Counted from the stretch's first letter, positions 16,698 to 25,989 are shown. The stretch is 64,000 nt of DNA from Bradyrhizobium arachidis (GCF_015291705.1 NZ_CP030050.1:4774001-4838000); one strand, 5' to 3'. Translations and numbers: made by a program. Notes: generated by a model not told the origin, from the sequence alone.

Positions 16698-18449
16698 CTA
16701 AGGGCCGGATTTGGCATTTCGGCTCGCGACTGGCTCCGAGGCCTGCACAGCCTGGTCTTCCCAGTCCTCCCACTCGACGTTGTTGATCTCGAGATAACGG
16801 GAGACGGCGACGCCGATGGTCGGGAAGAAGTAATGCTCTCCCAATTGCGCGAACAAGCCAAATCTCTTCAGCTTGTCCTTCACGGGATCCTTCAACTCGG
16901 CGAAGCAGAGCTCGATACCATCCGCGTGTAACGTCTGGTCCAGTTCGGCCACCACGTCGCAGGCGGTTACATCGACGCTGGTCACCGGCTCTGCGGCGAC
17001 GACCAGCCAGCGCACCGGCGTCGGTGAGGTCGCAACTGCATGCAGGATGCGTTCCCTGAAGAACTCGGCGTTGGCGAAAAACAACGGCGCATCCCAGCGA
17101 AACAGCACGAGCCCGGGGATCAGCCGTGCATCCGGATATCGCGTGATGTCGTGATAGCCCTTCACGCCGTAGGCACGCCCCAATATCGCAGAATGAGGGC
17201 GCCAACCATCCCACAGGAATTCGATAATCGCGAGGACGATCGCAAGACCGATTCCCTGGATCACTCCGAGCACGGCGACACCGACAAAGCAGACGATCGC
17301 CAGCCAGAATTCCCAGCGCTGGATGCGATAGATCCGCTTGAGGTCGGCAATCTCAAAAAGGCCGAGCGCCGCCGCAATGACGACCGCGGCCAATGCGGCG
17401 GTCGGCAAATGCTGAAGCAGATTCGGCGCGACAAGCAGCAGCAAGGCGATGGCAAGTGCGCCGACGACGCTGGTGAGTTGCGTGCGGGCGCCGGCGGCTT
17501 CGGCGACAGGGGTCCGCGAACTGCTGCTGCTGATCGGAAACCCCTGGAAAAATCCGGCCGCCAGATTGGCGGCCCCAAGCCCGACCATTTCCTGGTTGGA
17601 ATCGACCCGATCTCCCAATCGCGCGGCGAAGGCACGTGAAAGTACGCTGGTATCGGCAAACGAGACCATCGCGACTGCACAGCCGCCGAGCAGCACTGAA
17701 ACGATGTCGCCTGTGGTGATCCACGGGATGACGAAAGCCGGCAGCCCCTGAGGAAGGGGACCCAGCACCTTGACGCCATGCTGCGTTCCAAGATCCAGCG
17801 CCCCAACGATGATCGTGGCCCCGACGACCGCAATCAGGATGCCCGGCAGCTTGCTGTTCTTGAGAAGCAGGATCACGACCAACGTGGCGAGCCCGATCGC
17901 GAACGCGACCCAGTTTATCTCTCCGGCAAGGATCGCGCTGGCGATCGCCCAAAGGCTCCGCAACGGTCCTTCGCTGTCAATGGAAAAGCCGAACAGCTTC
18001 GGCAACTGGCTGATCAAGACCGTCAGCGCAATTCCGTTCATATATCCGTAGCGGATCGGCTTGGAGAGAAGCTCGGTGACGAAGCCGAGACGCGCGATGC
18101 CTGCCAGGATGCAAACCGTCCCCGAGACGATCGCCATCATGCCGGCGAGGGTCACGGCGCGCATGGGATCGCCCTGAGCGAGCGGAGCAATGACGCCCAG
18201 GAGGATTGCTGCCAGTGCCGAGTCTGGTCCGAGGACGAGAATGCGGCTTGGGCCGAACAACGCGTAGGCCAGCAGCGGCACGATGGTTGCGTAAAGGCCA
18301 TAGATGCCGGGCAGGCCCGATGCGGCTGCATAGGCAATGCCGACCGGGACCAGCATTGTCGCGAGGACGAGACCTGCAAAGACGTCGTGCGGAAGCCAGG
18401 CTGCCTCATACCGGCGAAGTGTCTCGAGTCCGGGCAGCCAGTGCTTCAT
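16698..18449 (-). CDS. SulP family anion transporter with STAS domain
   Basis: The protein is 583 residues. The N-terminal two-thirds are hydrophobic with SulP signatures: DVFAGLVLATMLVPVGIAYA, SGLPGIYGLYATIVPLLAYA, PIRYGYMNGIALTVLISQLP and FPISSSSSRTPVAEAAGART. A C-terminal STAS domain at about 450-560 includes RWLVVAAEPVTSVDVTACDV. SulP carriers move sulfate, bicarbonate or dicarboxylates across the inner membrane; the substrate cannot be told here. The ATG at 18449 has GGAGGGA upstream. A perfect FixK/FNR-type palindrome lies 121 bases upstream of the start, suggesting expression at low oxygen. Confidence 0.92.
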   Translation of the reverse strand: MKHWLPGLETLRRYEAAWLPHDVFAGLVLATMLVPVGIAYAAASGLPGIYGLYATIVPLLAYALFGPSRILVLGPDSALAAILLGVIAPLAQGDPMRAVTLAGMMAIVSGTVCILAGIARLGFVTELLSKPIRYGYMNGIALTVLISQLPKLFGFSIDSEGPLRSLWAIASAILAGEINWVAFAIGLATLVVILLLKNSKLPGILIAVVGATIIVGALDLGTQHGVKVLGPLPQGLPAFVIPWITTGDIVSVLLGGCAVAMVSFADTSVLSRAFAARLGDRVDSNQEMVGLGAANLAAGFFQGFPISSSSSRTPVAEAAGARTQLTSVVGALAIALLLLVAPNLLQHLPTAALAAVVIAAALGLFEIADLKRIYRIQRWEFWLAIVCFVGVAVLGVIQGIGLAIVLAIIEFLWDGWRPHSAILGRAYGVKGYHDITRYPDARLIPGLVLFRWDAPLFFANAEFFRERILHAVATSPTPVRWLVVAAEPVTSVDVTACDVVAELDQTLHADGIELCFAELKDPVKDKLKRFGLFAQLGEHYFFPTIGVAVSRYLEINNVEWEDWEDQAVQASEPVASRNAKSGP

Positions 18450-18569
18450 CAACGCTCCCTCCGGCAGGCCACGTTGCAGCCGCTGTGACGTTCGCTGCGA
18501 CTCTGCTGCGTCGCAGCAGGACCTCATGGGCTGGAAGGCCATCGAGTTCAGCGATTGCCTGGCAGGCCA

Positions 18570-18583
18570 TTGATCAAGATCAA
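18570..18583. promoter_or_regulatory. FNR/FixK-type binding site
   Basis: TTGATCAAGATCAA is a perfect 14-bp match to the TTGAT-N4-ATCAA consensus. It lies 121 bases upstream of the SulP start on the minus strand and 270 bases upstream of the cyclase on the plus strand; position favours SulP. Confidence 0.65.
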
Positions 18584-18643
18584 TACTGCGCGCGGGTCTT
18601 CTTGAAGTCGGGCTGGCCTCTTGCCGCGCGGCTGATCGCGCGC

Positions 18644-18700
18644 GCCGGCAGGCGCGGCCTGCGCGTAGCCGCATCGCTCGAGCTGATGCGAAGGGCGTAG
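18644..18700 (+). repeat. Detached GrlR-tail repeat, copy 3
   Basis: It encodes AGRRGLRVAASLELMRRA and then TAG in the same frame as the ends of the two GrlR-like genes, but no GrlR domain precedes it. Confidence 0.65.
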
Positions 18701-18852
18701 GGTGCTCATGGAAACAGCGTCCGCTTCCAAAACAATGCGTACACCGAACCGGGCTGCGTTTGTCTGCAGTGATCCATCTCGGACATTGAGCAATCGGACA
18801 TCGGCCCGTTTTTCTGCTAGATGGTTGGTTTGTTTGCTGGCCGAGGTGCGTC

Positions 18853-20628
18853 TTGAGCAAAGAGCGCGTGGAGCGGCGACTGGCGGCTATTCTTGCGGCG
18901 GACATCGCGGGATATAGTCGGCTGATGGGTGCCGACGAAGAAGGTACCCTTGCCCAGGTCAAGTCGATTAGGACAGCGCTTGTCGATCCCACCATCGCGG
19001 CGCATCGCGGTAACATCGTCAAGACCACGGGCGACGGGATGCTGATCGAGTTTGCCAGTGCCGTCGATGCGGTGCGCTATGCTATTGAAATCCAGCGCAG
19101 CCTGGCCGAGCAAAACGCCGCCGAGCCGCAGGATCAAAGGATCGAATTCCGCATCGGCATTCACGTCGGTGACGTCATTTTTGACGACGATGATATTTTC
19201 GGCGACGGCGTCAATATTGCTGCCCGGCTTGAAGGCCTCGCGGAACCGGGCGGGGTCTGCATGTCCGATGATGCCTATCGGCAGGTTCGAGGCAAGGTCG
19301 AGATCGCCTGCGATGATATCGGACAGCAGTCCCTCAAGAATATCGCTGAGCCGATGCAAGCGTGGCGGGTCCGGTTGACTGATCAAGACCCTTCCGCGGC
19401 AAGCCAACCTCAGGTCCTGCCTCCCTCCGACAGGCCGTCCATCGCCGTGCTCCCGTTTCAGAACATGAGCGGCGACCCGGAACAGGAATACTTCGCCGAT
19501 GGAATGGCCGAGGACATCATCACGGCGCTGTCCCGTTTCAAGGCGCCATTCGTCATCGCCCGAAACTCCAGCTTCACCTACAAGGCGCGGGCCGTCGACG
19601 TGAAGCAGGTCGGGCGCGAGCTTGGGGTGCGCTACGTCCTGGAAGGGAGCGTTCGCAAGGCGGCAAACCGAGTGCGCATTACGGGACAACTCGTCGATGC
19701 CGCTACCGGAGCACATATTTGGGCCGATCGGTTTGACGGTGAGCTCGGCGACATCTTCGATTTGCAGGACCAGGTGACTGAGAGCGTCGTCGGGGCGATC
19801 GCGCCTGCGGTGGAAAAAGCCGAGATCGAGCGCGCCAAGCGCAAGCCGACCGCCAGTCTCGACGCCTATTCCCTCTATTTGCGCGGTCTGGCCCGGCTTC
19901 ATCAGTTTGGTAACCGGCAGGCAAACGGTGAGGCATTGCGCCTGTTCAACAGCGCGATCGAGCTCGACCCGGAATTTGCCACCGCCTACGGTCGTGCAGC
20001 CTCTTGCTACCTCACTGCCAGGATCAATGGCTGGATTCCGGACACGGCGAAAGCGATTGCCGAAGTGAAGAGACTGACCCAACGGGCAGTCGAGTTGGGC
20101 AAGGATGACGCGATCGCGCTCTCCGCTAGCGGGAATGCCTTAGCCTTCGTTGTCGGGGATGTCGGGGTCGGCGCAGGCCTGGTCGATCGCGCGCTTGCGC
20201 TCAATTCCAATCTGGCTGAGGCATGGCATTTCGGCGGCTGGGTCAAGATCTGGCTCGGCGAGCCGGAAGCGGCAATCGAACGCTTTGCACGTGCCATTCG
20301 CCTCAGCCCACTTGATCCGTGGCTGATGGGAATGCGGGCCGGAACCGCGTACGCACATTTCTTCTTGGACCGCTATGACGAAGCGGCATCATGGGCGGCA
20401 ATGGCATTGCAGTGCAGTCCGGACTATCGACCTGGATTACGTATCGCTGCCGCAAGCAACGCAATGGCGGGTCGGCCGGAGCAAGCAAACAAGGCAATGG
20501 CCCGGCTGCGAGACCTGAGCCCCACGCTACGCCTGTCCAATCTCAAGGACGTGCTCGGCCCTTATCGACGTGCCGAGGACGTCGCGCGATATGAAGAAGG
20601 ACTGCGGCAGGCTGGGCTGCCCGAATAA
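18853..20628 (+). CDS. Class III adenylate cyclase with TolB-like and TPR domains
   Basis: The protein is 591 residues with the same architecture as the protein at 11703. The cyclase domain is at about 1-175 (LAADIAGYSRLM, TTGDGMLIEF, DGVNIAARLEG with all catalytic residues). The TolB-like region is at about 195-330 (SIAVLPFQNMSGDPEQEYFA, RELGVRYVLEGSVRKAANRV), and the C-terminal TPR helices end EEGLRQAGLPE. It should synthesise cAMP. The start is TTG at 18853, preceded by GAGGTG; no ATG lies close. It is divergent from SulP. The trigger for the enzyme is unknown. Confidence 0.9.
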   Translation: MSKERVERRLAAILAADIAGYSRLMGADEEGTLAQVKSIRTALVDPTIAAHRGNIVKTTGDGMLIEFASAVDAVRYAIEIQRSLAEQNAAEPQDQRIEFRIGIHVGDVIFDDDDIFGDGVNIAARLEGLAEPGGVCMSDDAYRQVRGKVEIACDDIGQQSLKNIAEPMQAWRVRLTDQDPSAASQPQVLPPSDRPSIAVLPFQNMSGDPEQEYFADGMAEDIITALSRFKAPFVIARNSSFTYKARAVDVKQVGRELGVRYVLEGSVRKAANRVRITGQLVDAATGAHIWADRFDGELGDIFDLQDQVTESVVGAIAPAVEKAEIERAKRKPTASLDAYSLYLRGLARLHQFGNRQANGEALRLFNSAIELDPEFATAYGRAASCYLTARINGWIPDTAKAIAEVKRLTQRAVELGKDDAIALSASGNALAFVVGDVGVGAGLVDRALALNSNLAEAWHFGGWVKIWLGEPEAAIERFARAIRLSPLDPWLMGMRAGTAYAHFFLDRYDEAASWAAMALQCSPDYRPGLRIAAASNAMAGRPEQANKAMARLRDLSPTLRLSNLKDVLGPYRRAEDVARYEEGLRQAGLPE

Positions 20629-20790
20629 CCGTGCCGGCCAGAAAGCCCCCGCGTGATAAGCGCCCTGGAGTTCCGCGAGGCGTCCGCGAGAGCTATCTGA
20701 TCGCCCCCTTTTGAAAATAGCGATCGGGACAACGAACGTTAGGAAAAGTGGCGCGTTGAGCGGGGTAGGGCACCGCACTGGAGAAGAAGC

Positions 20791-21120
20791 ATGCGAATCG
20801 TAACTCTCGCGATGATTGTGGCTGCCGCAAGCACAATTGCCTTCCAAGCAACGGCGCAACAGCAAAAGGCCGCGCCTAGTGACCAAACCAAAGACGAGAT
20901 GCGCACTGACGTAGACAAAGGGCTCAAGACGAGCGAGCCCAACGAGCAGATGCAGCGCGACGCAGATAAAGGAGCCAAGACACGCAATTCAGGCGCGTCC
21001 GGATACGTCGCCGACCAAGACAAGCCGGGCGCCTCTGCGCATCCCCCGGGCCAACCGGGGAGTGAGCAAACGACTGGTTCTGGCAGCCAGACTGGCCCTT
21101 CGAAACAAGGCCGGCAGTAA
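20791..21120 (+). CDS. Secreted hydrophilic low-complexity protein
   Basis: The protein is 109 residues. The signal peptide MRIVTLAMIVAAASTIAFQA ends near TAQQ. The mature part is Gln, Lys, Asp, Gly and Ser rich (TKDEMRTDVDKGLKTSEPNE, then repeats of DADKGAKT), without cysteine and probably disordered. GGAGAAGAAGC precedes the ATG. It may be a periplasmic stress-type protein; this is a guess from composition. It lies 162 bases after the cyclase and seems independently transcribed. Confidence 0.7.
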   Translation: MRIVTLAMIVAAASTIAFQATAQQQKAAPSDQTKDEMRTDVDKGLKTSEPNEQMQRDADKGAKTRNSGASGYVADQDKPGASAHPPGQPGSEQTTGSGSQTGPSKQGRQ

Positions 21121-21178
21121 TCGCTTTGGTCCGACCTCGCGCGCACACGCCGCCGCCGATCCTATCGTGCGCTTCTAG

Positions 21179-22879
21179 TTATCCCTCCGGCACGCCGGCG
21201 AGGCGCAAGCCCTCGAAGTAGCGCTGGCGCCGAGCGAGATATACCGGATTGTCACCCTTGGCGTTGATGCGGTAGCGGCGGATCGTGAAGCCGGAATCCA
21301 GGGCAAGTCCCGCTTCGGCGATCGATCGCGCCTCCTTCAATTCCCCCACCAGCGCCAGGGCGGTCGCAAAGTGAAAGTGCGACAGCGCGTGATTGCGGTT
21401 GAGTTCGAGGCTGCGGCGAAACCAGCCGATGGCTTCATGGTCTTGCTTGATGCCCAGCTTGGCTAGGCCGACAAACATGTACCACAGAAAGGCGCGCGTA
21501 TCGCGCGGGGACAGCCGAAGCGCCTCCTGAATGTGACCCTCGACTTCCTCGCAACGGGCGGACTGATATTTGCCGAGGCCGATGAACCCGTGGGCATCGG
21601 CCAGATTCCGGTCGAGCGCCAGAGATCTCAGGCATTGGGCGATGCCGTTCTCGATACGGTTCGTCTGAATCTGCACGGCGCCGAGCAGCATGTGGGCTCT
21701 GGGGTGATCGGGGGCATGGAGCAACACGCCGTTCAAGGCCGTTTCCGCGACTTGAAAATGAGTGTTGACGTCGTCGGCCATAAACGCCGATCCCACGGAC
21801 ACCTCGACCTGAGCCGCGGCGACCGCTGCTTCGATGTTTCCAGGATCAAGCACCAGCGATCGCGCGAAGAAATCCTTGGCCTGCGTCAGGAGCGCGCGAG
21901 TGACGCCTCTGTTTTGGAGCGCGCGGCCCTGGAAATACAGATCCATCGCGTCCGGACGGGGCGATCGCTCCGCGCGCCGCGCTTCGGCGGCAATGAGCTC
22001 GGCATTCAGGGTGTTGGCGAGGCGCGACACGATCTCGTCCTGCATGTCCAGCAGTTCGGCCGCGCGCTTGTCGAAGCGGTCGGCCCAGACATGGCTTCCG
22101 GTCTCGGTGTCGGTCAGTTGCGCATTCAGGCGAAAACGGTTGCCGCCGCGTTGCACCGAGCCTTCCAGCACGTAGCGCACGTTGAGATCGCGGCCGATTT
22201 GCCTGGTGTCGACGGCCTTTCCCTTGAAGGTGAACGCGGTGTTGCGGCCAATCACGAACGAGCCGGCGATGCGCGACAAATCCGTCGTCAGGCTTTCGGT
22301 CACACCATCGACGAAATCGTCCTGCGCGGGATCGCCGCCGATGTTGGCGAAAGGCAGAACGACGATCGACAAATGCGGCATCGAAGCCGCCGGCAGCTCT
22401 GCGGTATCGGATGGCCGCGGCGTGTCGCCGGAAACGACGGTGGCATCGATCGGCTTTGCATCGACAACAAGCATGTAGCCGCGGCGCGGCATTGTCTTCA
22501 GAGCCGAGCGGCCGGCGTCTCCCAAAGCGCGCCTGATGTCGCCGATCGCCTGGACGAGAGAATCCTCCGTGACCTCGCAGTCTGACCAGACCTCGTCCAT
22601 GATTTCGTCCTTGCTGACCAGTTGCCCAGGCCGTGTCGCAAGCAGCCGCAGCACCGCCCAGGCGCGGGGGCGTAAGGGGACGACGTCGCCGCGTCCGTCG
22701 CACAGGGTTTCACGGGCCAGATCCACCATCCGGTCGCCGACGAGGATCGGGGGCTGCGACGATCTCAACAAGAACGCCTCGTGGAACTTGCTTTCGGAAA
22801 ATTTCGGCGGAGTTTCGGGACGCTGGGACGATTGTACAGCATTATGTTGCAGCTCGGGGTGGCAAAACGCCGCCCTCAC
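21179..22879 (-). CDS. Winged-helix regulator with TolB-like and TPR domains
   Basis: The protein is up to 566 residues. An OmpR/PhoB-type winged helix lies at about 45-140 (PLRPRAWAVLRLLATRPGQL, DEIMDEVWSDCEVTEDSLVQ, LKTMPRRGYMLVV), a TolB-like region at about 170-310 (LSIVVLPFANIGGDPAQDDF, VRYVLEGSVQRGGNRFRL) and TPR helices after it. No membrane segment is seen, so unlike CadC it should be soluble. It lacks a receiver domain; the TPR half probably senses a partner. The start is uncertain because the frame runs into the divergent gene's leader; a TTG near 22770 is an alternative. Confidence 0.82.
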   Translation of the reverse strand: MRAAFCHPELQHNAVQSSQRPETPPKFSESKFHEAFLLRSSQPPILVGDRMVDLARETLCDGRGDVVPLRPRAWAVLRLLATRPGQLVSKDEIMDEVWSDCEVTEDSLVQAIGDIRRALGDAGRSALKTMPRRGYMLVVDAKPIDATVVSGDTPRPSDTAELPAASMPHLSIVVLPFANIGGDPAQDDFVDGVTESLTTDLSRIAGSFVIGRNTAFTFKGKAVDTRQIGRDLNVRYVLEGSVQRGGNRFRLNAQLTDTETGSHVWADRFDKRAAELLDMQDEIVSRLANTLNAELIAAEARRAERSPRPDAMDLYFQGRALQNRGVTRALLTQAKDFFARSLVLDPGNIEAAVAAAQVEVSVGSAFMADDVNTHFQVAETALNGVLLHAPDHPRAHMLLGAVQIQTNRIENGIAQCLRSLALDRNLADAHGFIGLGKYQSARCEEVEGHIQEALRLSPRDTRAFLWYMFVGLAKLGIKQDHEAIGWFRRSLELNRNHALSHFHFATALALVGELKEARSIAEAGLALDSGFTIRRYRINAKGDNPVYLARRQRYFEGLRLAGVPEG

Positions 22880-22903
22880 GGCCGCCAGTATGAGGTAGCC
22901 TCC

Positions 22904-24103
22904 ATGATCCGGCCTCTGATCCTTGCTGCGTTAAGCCTTTCGATCGTCGGCCCTTCACCCGTCGCTGCGGCCGACAAGAAATACGGTCCCGGCGTTAGCG
23001 ACACCGAGATCAGGATCGGGCAGACCGCTCCTTACAGCGGGCCGCTCTCGTCGCTGAGCCGCTTCGGCCGGATCGAAGCCGCCTATCTGAACATGATCAA
23101 CGCGACTGGCGGCATCAACGGCCGCAAGGTGACGCTCGTTTCGCTCGACGACGCCTTTTCGCCGACCAAGACGGTGCAACAGACGCGAAAGCTCGTCGAG
23201 GACGACAATGTGCTCGCGATCGTTGGATCGATCGGCACACCGACCAACCTTGCCGTGGCGAAATATCTCAACGGCAAGCAGGTTCCGCAGATATTGGTGC
23301 TTGCCAGTACCCCGAAGCTCGACGATCCCGAGAACCTGCCATGGACGACCACGTTCATGATGCCGCAACCGGTCGAGACCAAGATCTATGCCGAGTATTT
23401 GCTGAAGACCAAGCCTGACGCGAAGGTCGCCGTGATCTATCAAAACGATGATCTCGGGAAAGGCAATTTGGCTGGGTTCAAGGCCGCCCTGGGATCGAGA
23501 GCCTCGACCATGGTGGTGGCAGAGGCGGCCTACGACATCATGGAGCCCACGGTCGATTCACAAGTCGTGGTCCTCAAGGCGTCCGGCGCCGATACGTTAT
23601 TCCATGCCTCCAATGCACGCTTCGCGGCGCAAGCGATCCGCAAGGCGCATGAGCTCAACTGGAAGGTCCAGCATGTGCTGCTGTCTGGCGTCAGCAGCAT
23701 TTCGGCCGTCCTGCGGCCGGCCGGACTTACCGCATCGACGGGGGCGGTTAGCGCGTTCTGGCTGAAGACGTCAGAGGATCCCATGTGGGATGACGATGCC
23801 GGCATGCGAGAGTTTAGGGTCTTCATGAAGCAATGGGCACCGAACGACGATATCGAGGAATCGATCTTCCCCTATGCGACCGCTCAAATGATCGTCGAGG
23901 TCCTGAAGAAGTGCGGCGACGACCTGTCGCGGGAAAATCTGATCAGGCAGGCCACCAGCGTCCAAGGGCTCCAGCTGCCGACATTTCTGCCCGGCCTGAC
24001 CATCAACATCACCCCGTCGAGCCGGATCGGCTGGACAAAGGCCAGGATGGCGCGCTTCAACGGCACCCGATGGGTGCTGCTCGATGATTTCGTCGGCAAC
24101 TGA
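22904..24103 (+). CDS. ABC transporter substrate-binding protein, branched-chain amino acid type
   Basis: The protein is 399 residues. The signal peptide MIRPLILAALSLSIVGPSPV ends VAAA. The mature protein is a Peripla_BP_6/LivK-like type I fold: DTEIRIGQTAPYSGPLSSLS, YLNMINATGGINGRKVTLVS, TRKLVEDDNVLAIVGSIGTP and VAVIYQNDDLGKGNLAG. It would bind an amino acid or aromatic acid in the periplasm. No permease or ATPase genes are nearby, so it is an orphan, a common state in these genomes. The ATG at 22904 follows GAGGT. It is divergent from the winged-helix-TPR gene, which may regulate it. Confidence 0.9.
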   Translation: MIRPLILAALSLSIVGPSPVAAADKKYGPGVSDTEIRIGQTAPYSGPLSSLSRFGRIEAAYLNMINATGGINGRKVTLVSLDDAFSPTKTVQQTRKLVEDDNVLAIVGSIGTPTNLAVAKYLNGKQVPQILVLASTPKLDDPENLPWTTTFMMPQPVETKIYAEYLLKTKPDAKVAVIYQNDDLGKGNLAGFKAALGSRASTMVVAEAAYDIMEPTVDSQVVVLKASGADTLFHASNARFAAQAIRKAHELNWKVQHVLLSGVSSISAVLRPAGLTASTGAVSAFWLKTSEDPMWDDDAGMREFRVFMKQWAPNDDIEESIFPYATAQMIVEVLKKCGDDLSRENLIRQATSVQGLQLPTFLPGLTINITPSSRIGWTKARMARFNGTRWVLLDDFVGN

Positions 24104-24148
24104 CCACAGATCGAATCCGGAAATGACACTGTTCGAGGTGATCGGGTC

Positions 24149-25348
24149 ATGACCGGCCGGCTGAATGTCGCGATTGTCGGCGCAGGGATCGGCGGATTGT
24201 CTGCGGCGCTCGCGCTGAACGCGCGGGCCCTGAACGTCACCGTCTTCGAGGGAGCAGAGTCGCCGCGCGAGGCCGGGGCAGGGCTCTCCATTCCTCCGAA
24301 TGCGCTGACCTTGCTCAAACGTACCTCGCTTTGCGAGGCGATCGAGCAGATCACCACGAGGAGCCAGGGGCTGACGCTGCGAACGTCGCAGGGACAGCCC
24401 GTTTCGAGGCCGGGTGCGCCGATGGCGCTGAGCTATCAGATTCACCGCGTCGAGCTGCTCGAGCTGCTGCTTGGTGCGGTGAAAGGACCGGTCCGGTTCG
24501 GACATCGCTGCATCGCCGTTGCTGACACCGAGCGCGGAGCGCGATTGACCTTTGCCAATGGCGTGGTCTGCGATGCGGACGTGGTGATCGGTGCTGACGG
24601 CATCCATTCGGTGGTCCAGCGGCAGATCGGCCTCGTGGCGCGCCCGACCAGCGAAGGCGTCGTGGCGTATCGCGGCCTGGTGCCGGCGGAAGAGCTCGCG
24701 TCGGGCCTGGAGCTGCGAGGCCTCAACATGTGGATGGGGGATGGTCGCAGCTTCATCTGCTTTCCGGTGTCGCAGGGGCGATTGATCAACATCGTCGCGT
24801 TCGTCCCGAGCATGCGTGACATGGAGGAGACCTGGTTTGCACCGGGCGATGTCAGGGCGCTCGCGGGGGAGTACGAGGGGTGGGATGCGCCGGTCCAGGA
24901 CCTGATTGCGGCGCTCGATCACACCTTTCGCTGGGGCATCTACGATCGGCCGCCATTGCCGTATTGGTCGCGCGGGCATGTCACGCTTCTCGGTGATGCC
25001 GTCCATCCGATGGTGCCGCATTTCGGCCAGGGCGCGGGACAAGCCATTGAGGACGGCTTCGTACTTGCCGTCCTGCTGGAGCACGCCGGGCGCGACGAGA
25101 TCCCGGCGCGCCTGAAAGCTTACCAGGATCTAAGGCTGGAGCGGACCAGCCGCGTGCAGGCAGCCTCACGCCTTGCCGGTCGGTTCTACCGATCCGCCGG
25201 CGGCGATCCCGCGGAGCAGGCCCAGAGGATGCGCGGCTGGATGTCGTCGGCGGAGTGGATATTTTCTTACGACGCGGAGGAGGCCGCTCTGGCCGTCATT
25301 CGGGGAACTGCAAGCGCAGCCTGCGCCTTGCAGCCTGGCGCAAGCTGA
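24149..25348 (+). CDS. FAD-dependent monooxygenase (salicylate hydroxylase-like)
   Basis: The protein is 399 residues of flavoprotein class A hydroxylases. The Rossmann GAGIGG is at residues 11-16, the DG motif is in DVVIGADGIHSVVQ, and the second FAD motif is GHVTLLGDAVHPMVPHFGQG followed by AGQAIEDG. These cytoplasmic enzymes hydroxylate aromatic acids using NAD(P)H and O2; the substrate is unknown. It lies 45 bases after the binding-protein gene and may form an operon with it. The last 16 residues are encoded by a GrlR-tail-like repeat read in another frame, so the end of the protein may have been replaced. Confidence 0.9.
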   Translation: MTGRLNVAIVGAGIGGLSAALALNARALNVTVFEGAESPREAGAGLSIPPNALTLLKRTSLCEAIEQITTRSQGLTLRTSQGQPVSRPGAPMALSYQIHRVELLELLLGAVKGPVRFGHRCIAVADTERGARLTFANGVVCDADVVIGADGIHSVVQRQIGLVARPTSEGVVAYRGLVPAEELASGLELRGLNMWMGDGRSFICFPVSQGRLINIVAFVPSMRDMEETWFAPGDVRALAGEYEGWDAPVQDLIAALDHTFRWGIYDRPPLPYWSRGHVTLLGDAVHPMVPHFGQGAGQAIEDGFVLAVLLEHAGRDEIPARLKAYQDLRLERTSRVQAASRLAGRFYRSAGGDPAEQAQRMRGWMSSAEWIFSYDAEEAALAVIRGTASAACALQPGAS

Positions 25349-25362
25349 TGCGGCGGGCTTGA
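25306..25362 (+). repeat. Detached GrlR-tail repeat, copy 4
   Basis: In frame it reads CKRSLRLAAWRKLMRRA and TGA, matching the ends of the GrlR-like proteins. It overlaps the 3' end of the monooxygenase in a different frame. Confidence 0.65.
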
Positions 25363-25494
25363 TCGGGCATTCTCCGATTTCAGGACAAGAACCGGAGTTC
25401 GATGCGCGGAGGCGACGCCTAGACATTGCGGCGATCGCCAGTCGATCCATGAGTCCTGCAAATCATGAGTCCTGCAAATGAAGGGTGTTTTTCG

Positions 25495-25947
25495 ATGAGC
25501 AAGCTAGATGACAACAAGGCCGTCGTTGGCCGTTGGTTCACAGAGTTCTGGGGCGAGTCCGTCAATCTCGGCGTCATCGACGAGATCGCGGCTCCCGACA
25601 TGCTGCTCAAATATTCGCTGCATGAGCCGAGGCGTGGCCGCGCCGACATCAAGGCGTTCATGACCGACTTCCGCGCCGCGTTCCCCGATCTCAACTTCTG
25701 GGGCACCGCGGAGCTGATCGCCGAGGGCGACTATGTTGTCGGTCAATGGGAGGGCGGTGGTACCCACACCGGCCCGGCCTTCAACGATTTCCTAATCGGC
25801 GGCCTGCCGGCAGCGACGGGCCGCAAGATGCGCTTCACGGGTACCACGGTGCTCAAGGTCATCGACGGCAAGATCGTCGAGGAGATCGGTCTCGATGACG
25901 GCGTCACCGCACTGACCCAGCTCGGGTTGCTCAAGGCGGCGGCCTGA
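25495..25947 (+). CDS. SnoaL-like / ester-cyclase family protein
   Basis: The protein is 150 residues, starts MSKLDDNKAVVGRWFTEFWG, with a cone-shaped SnoaL-like fold indicated by FMTDFRAAFPDLNFWGTAEL, DYVVGQWEGGGTHTG and GRKMRFTGTTVLKVIDGKIV. Family members are small cytoplasmic cyclases, isomerases or binding proteins. GAAGGG lies about ten bases before the ATG; an earlier ATG at 25465 in a repeated short stretch is less likely. It could belong to the same pathway as the monooxygenase, by position only. Confidence 0.85.
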   Translation: MSKLDDNKAVVGRWFTEFWGESVNLGVIDEIAAPDMLLKYSLHEPRRGRADIKAFMTDFRAAFPDLNFWGTAELIAEGDYVVGQWEGGGTHTGPAFNDFLIGGLPAATGRKMRFTGTTVLKVIDGKIVEEIGLDDGVTALTQLGLLKAAA

Positions 25948-25989
25948 TCGGAACGCTTCTGCACCATCGGCATATCCGATGTCGTTGAA

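Larger units (their letters stand above)
18450..18852. other. Intergenic region between SulP and cyclase genes
   Basis: No gene was found. It contains a FixK-type box at 18570-18583 and a detached GrlR-tail repeat at 18644-18700. The cyclase ribosome binding site GAGGTG is at about 18843. Confidence 0.5.

Noticed and set aside
16451..16861. Minus-strand frame between the zinc hydrolase and SulP genes (DFSGRPVFEVPWDFATNVHA)
   Set aside because: It overlaps the ends of both neighbouring genes and matches no family; there is no start signal inside the gap.
20700..20790. Possible EcfG-type general stress promoter upstream of the secreted low-complexity protein
   Set aside because: There is no GGAAC at the required distance from a CGTT element, so the pattern is not met.
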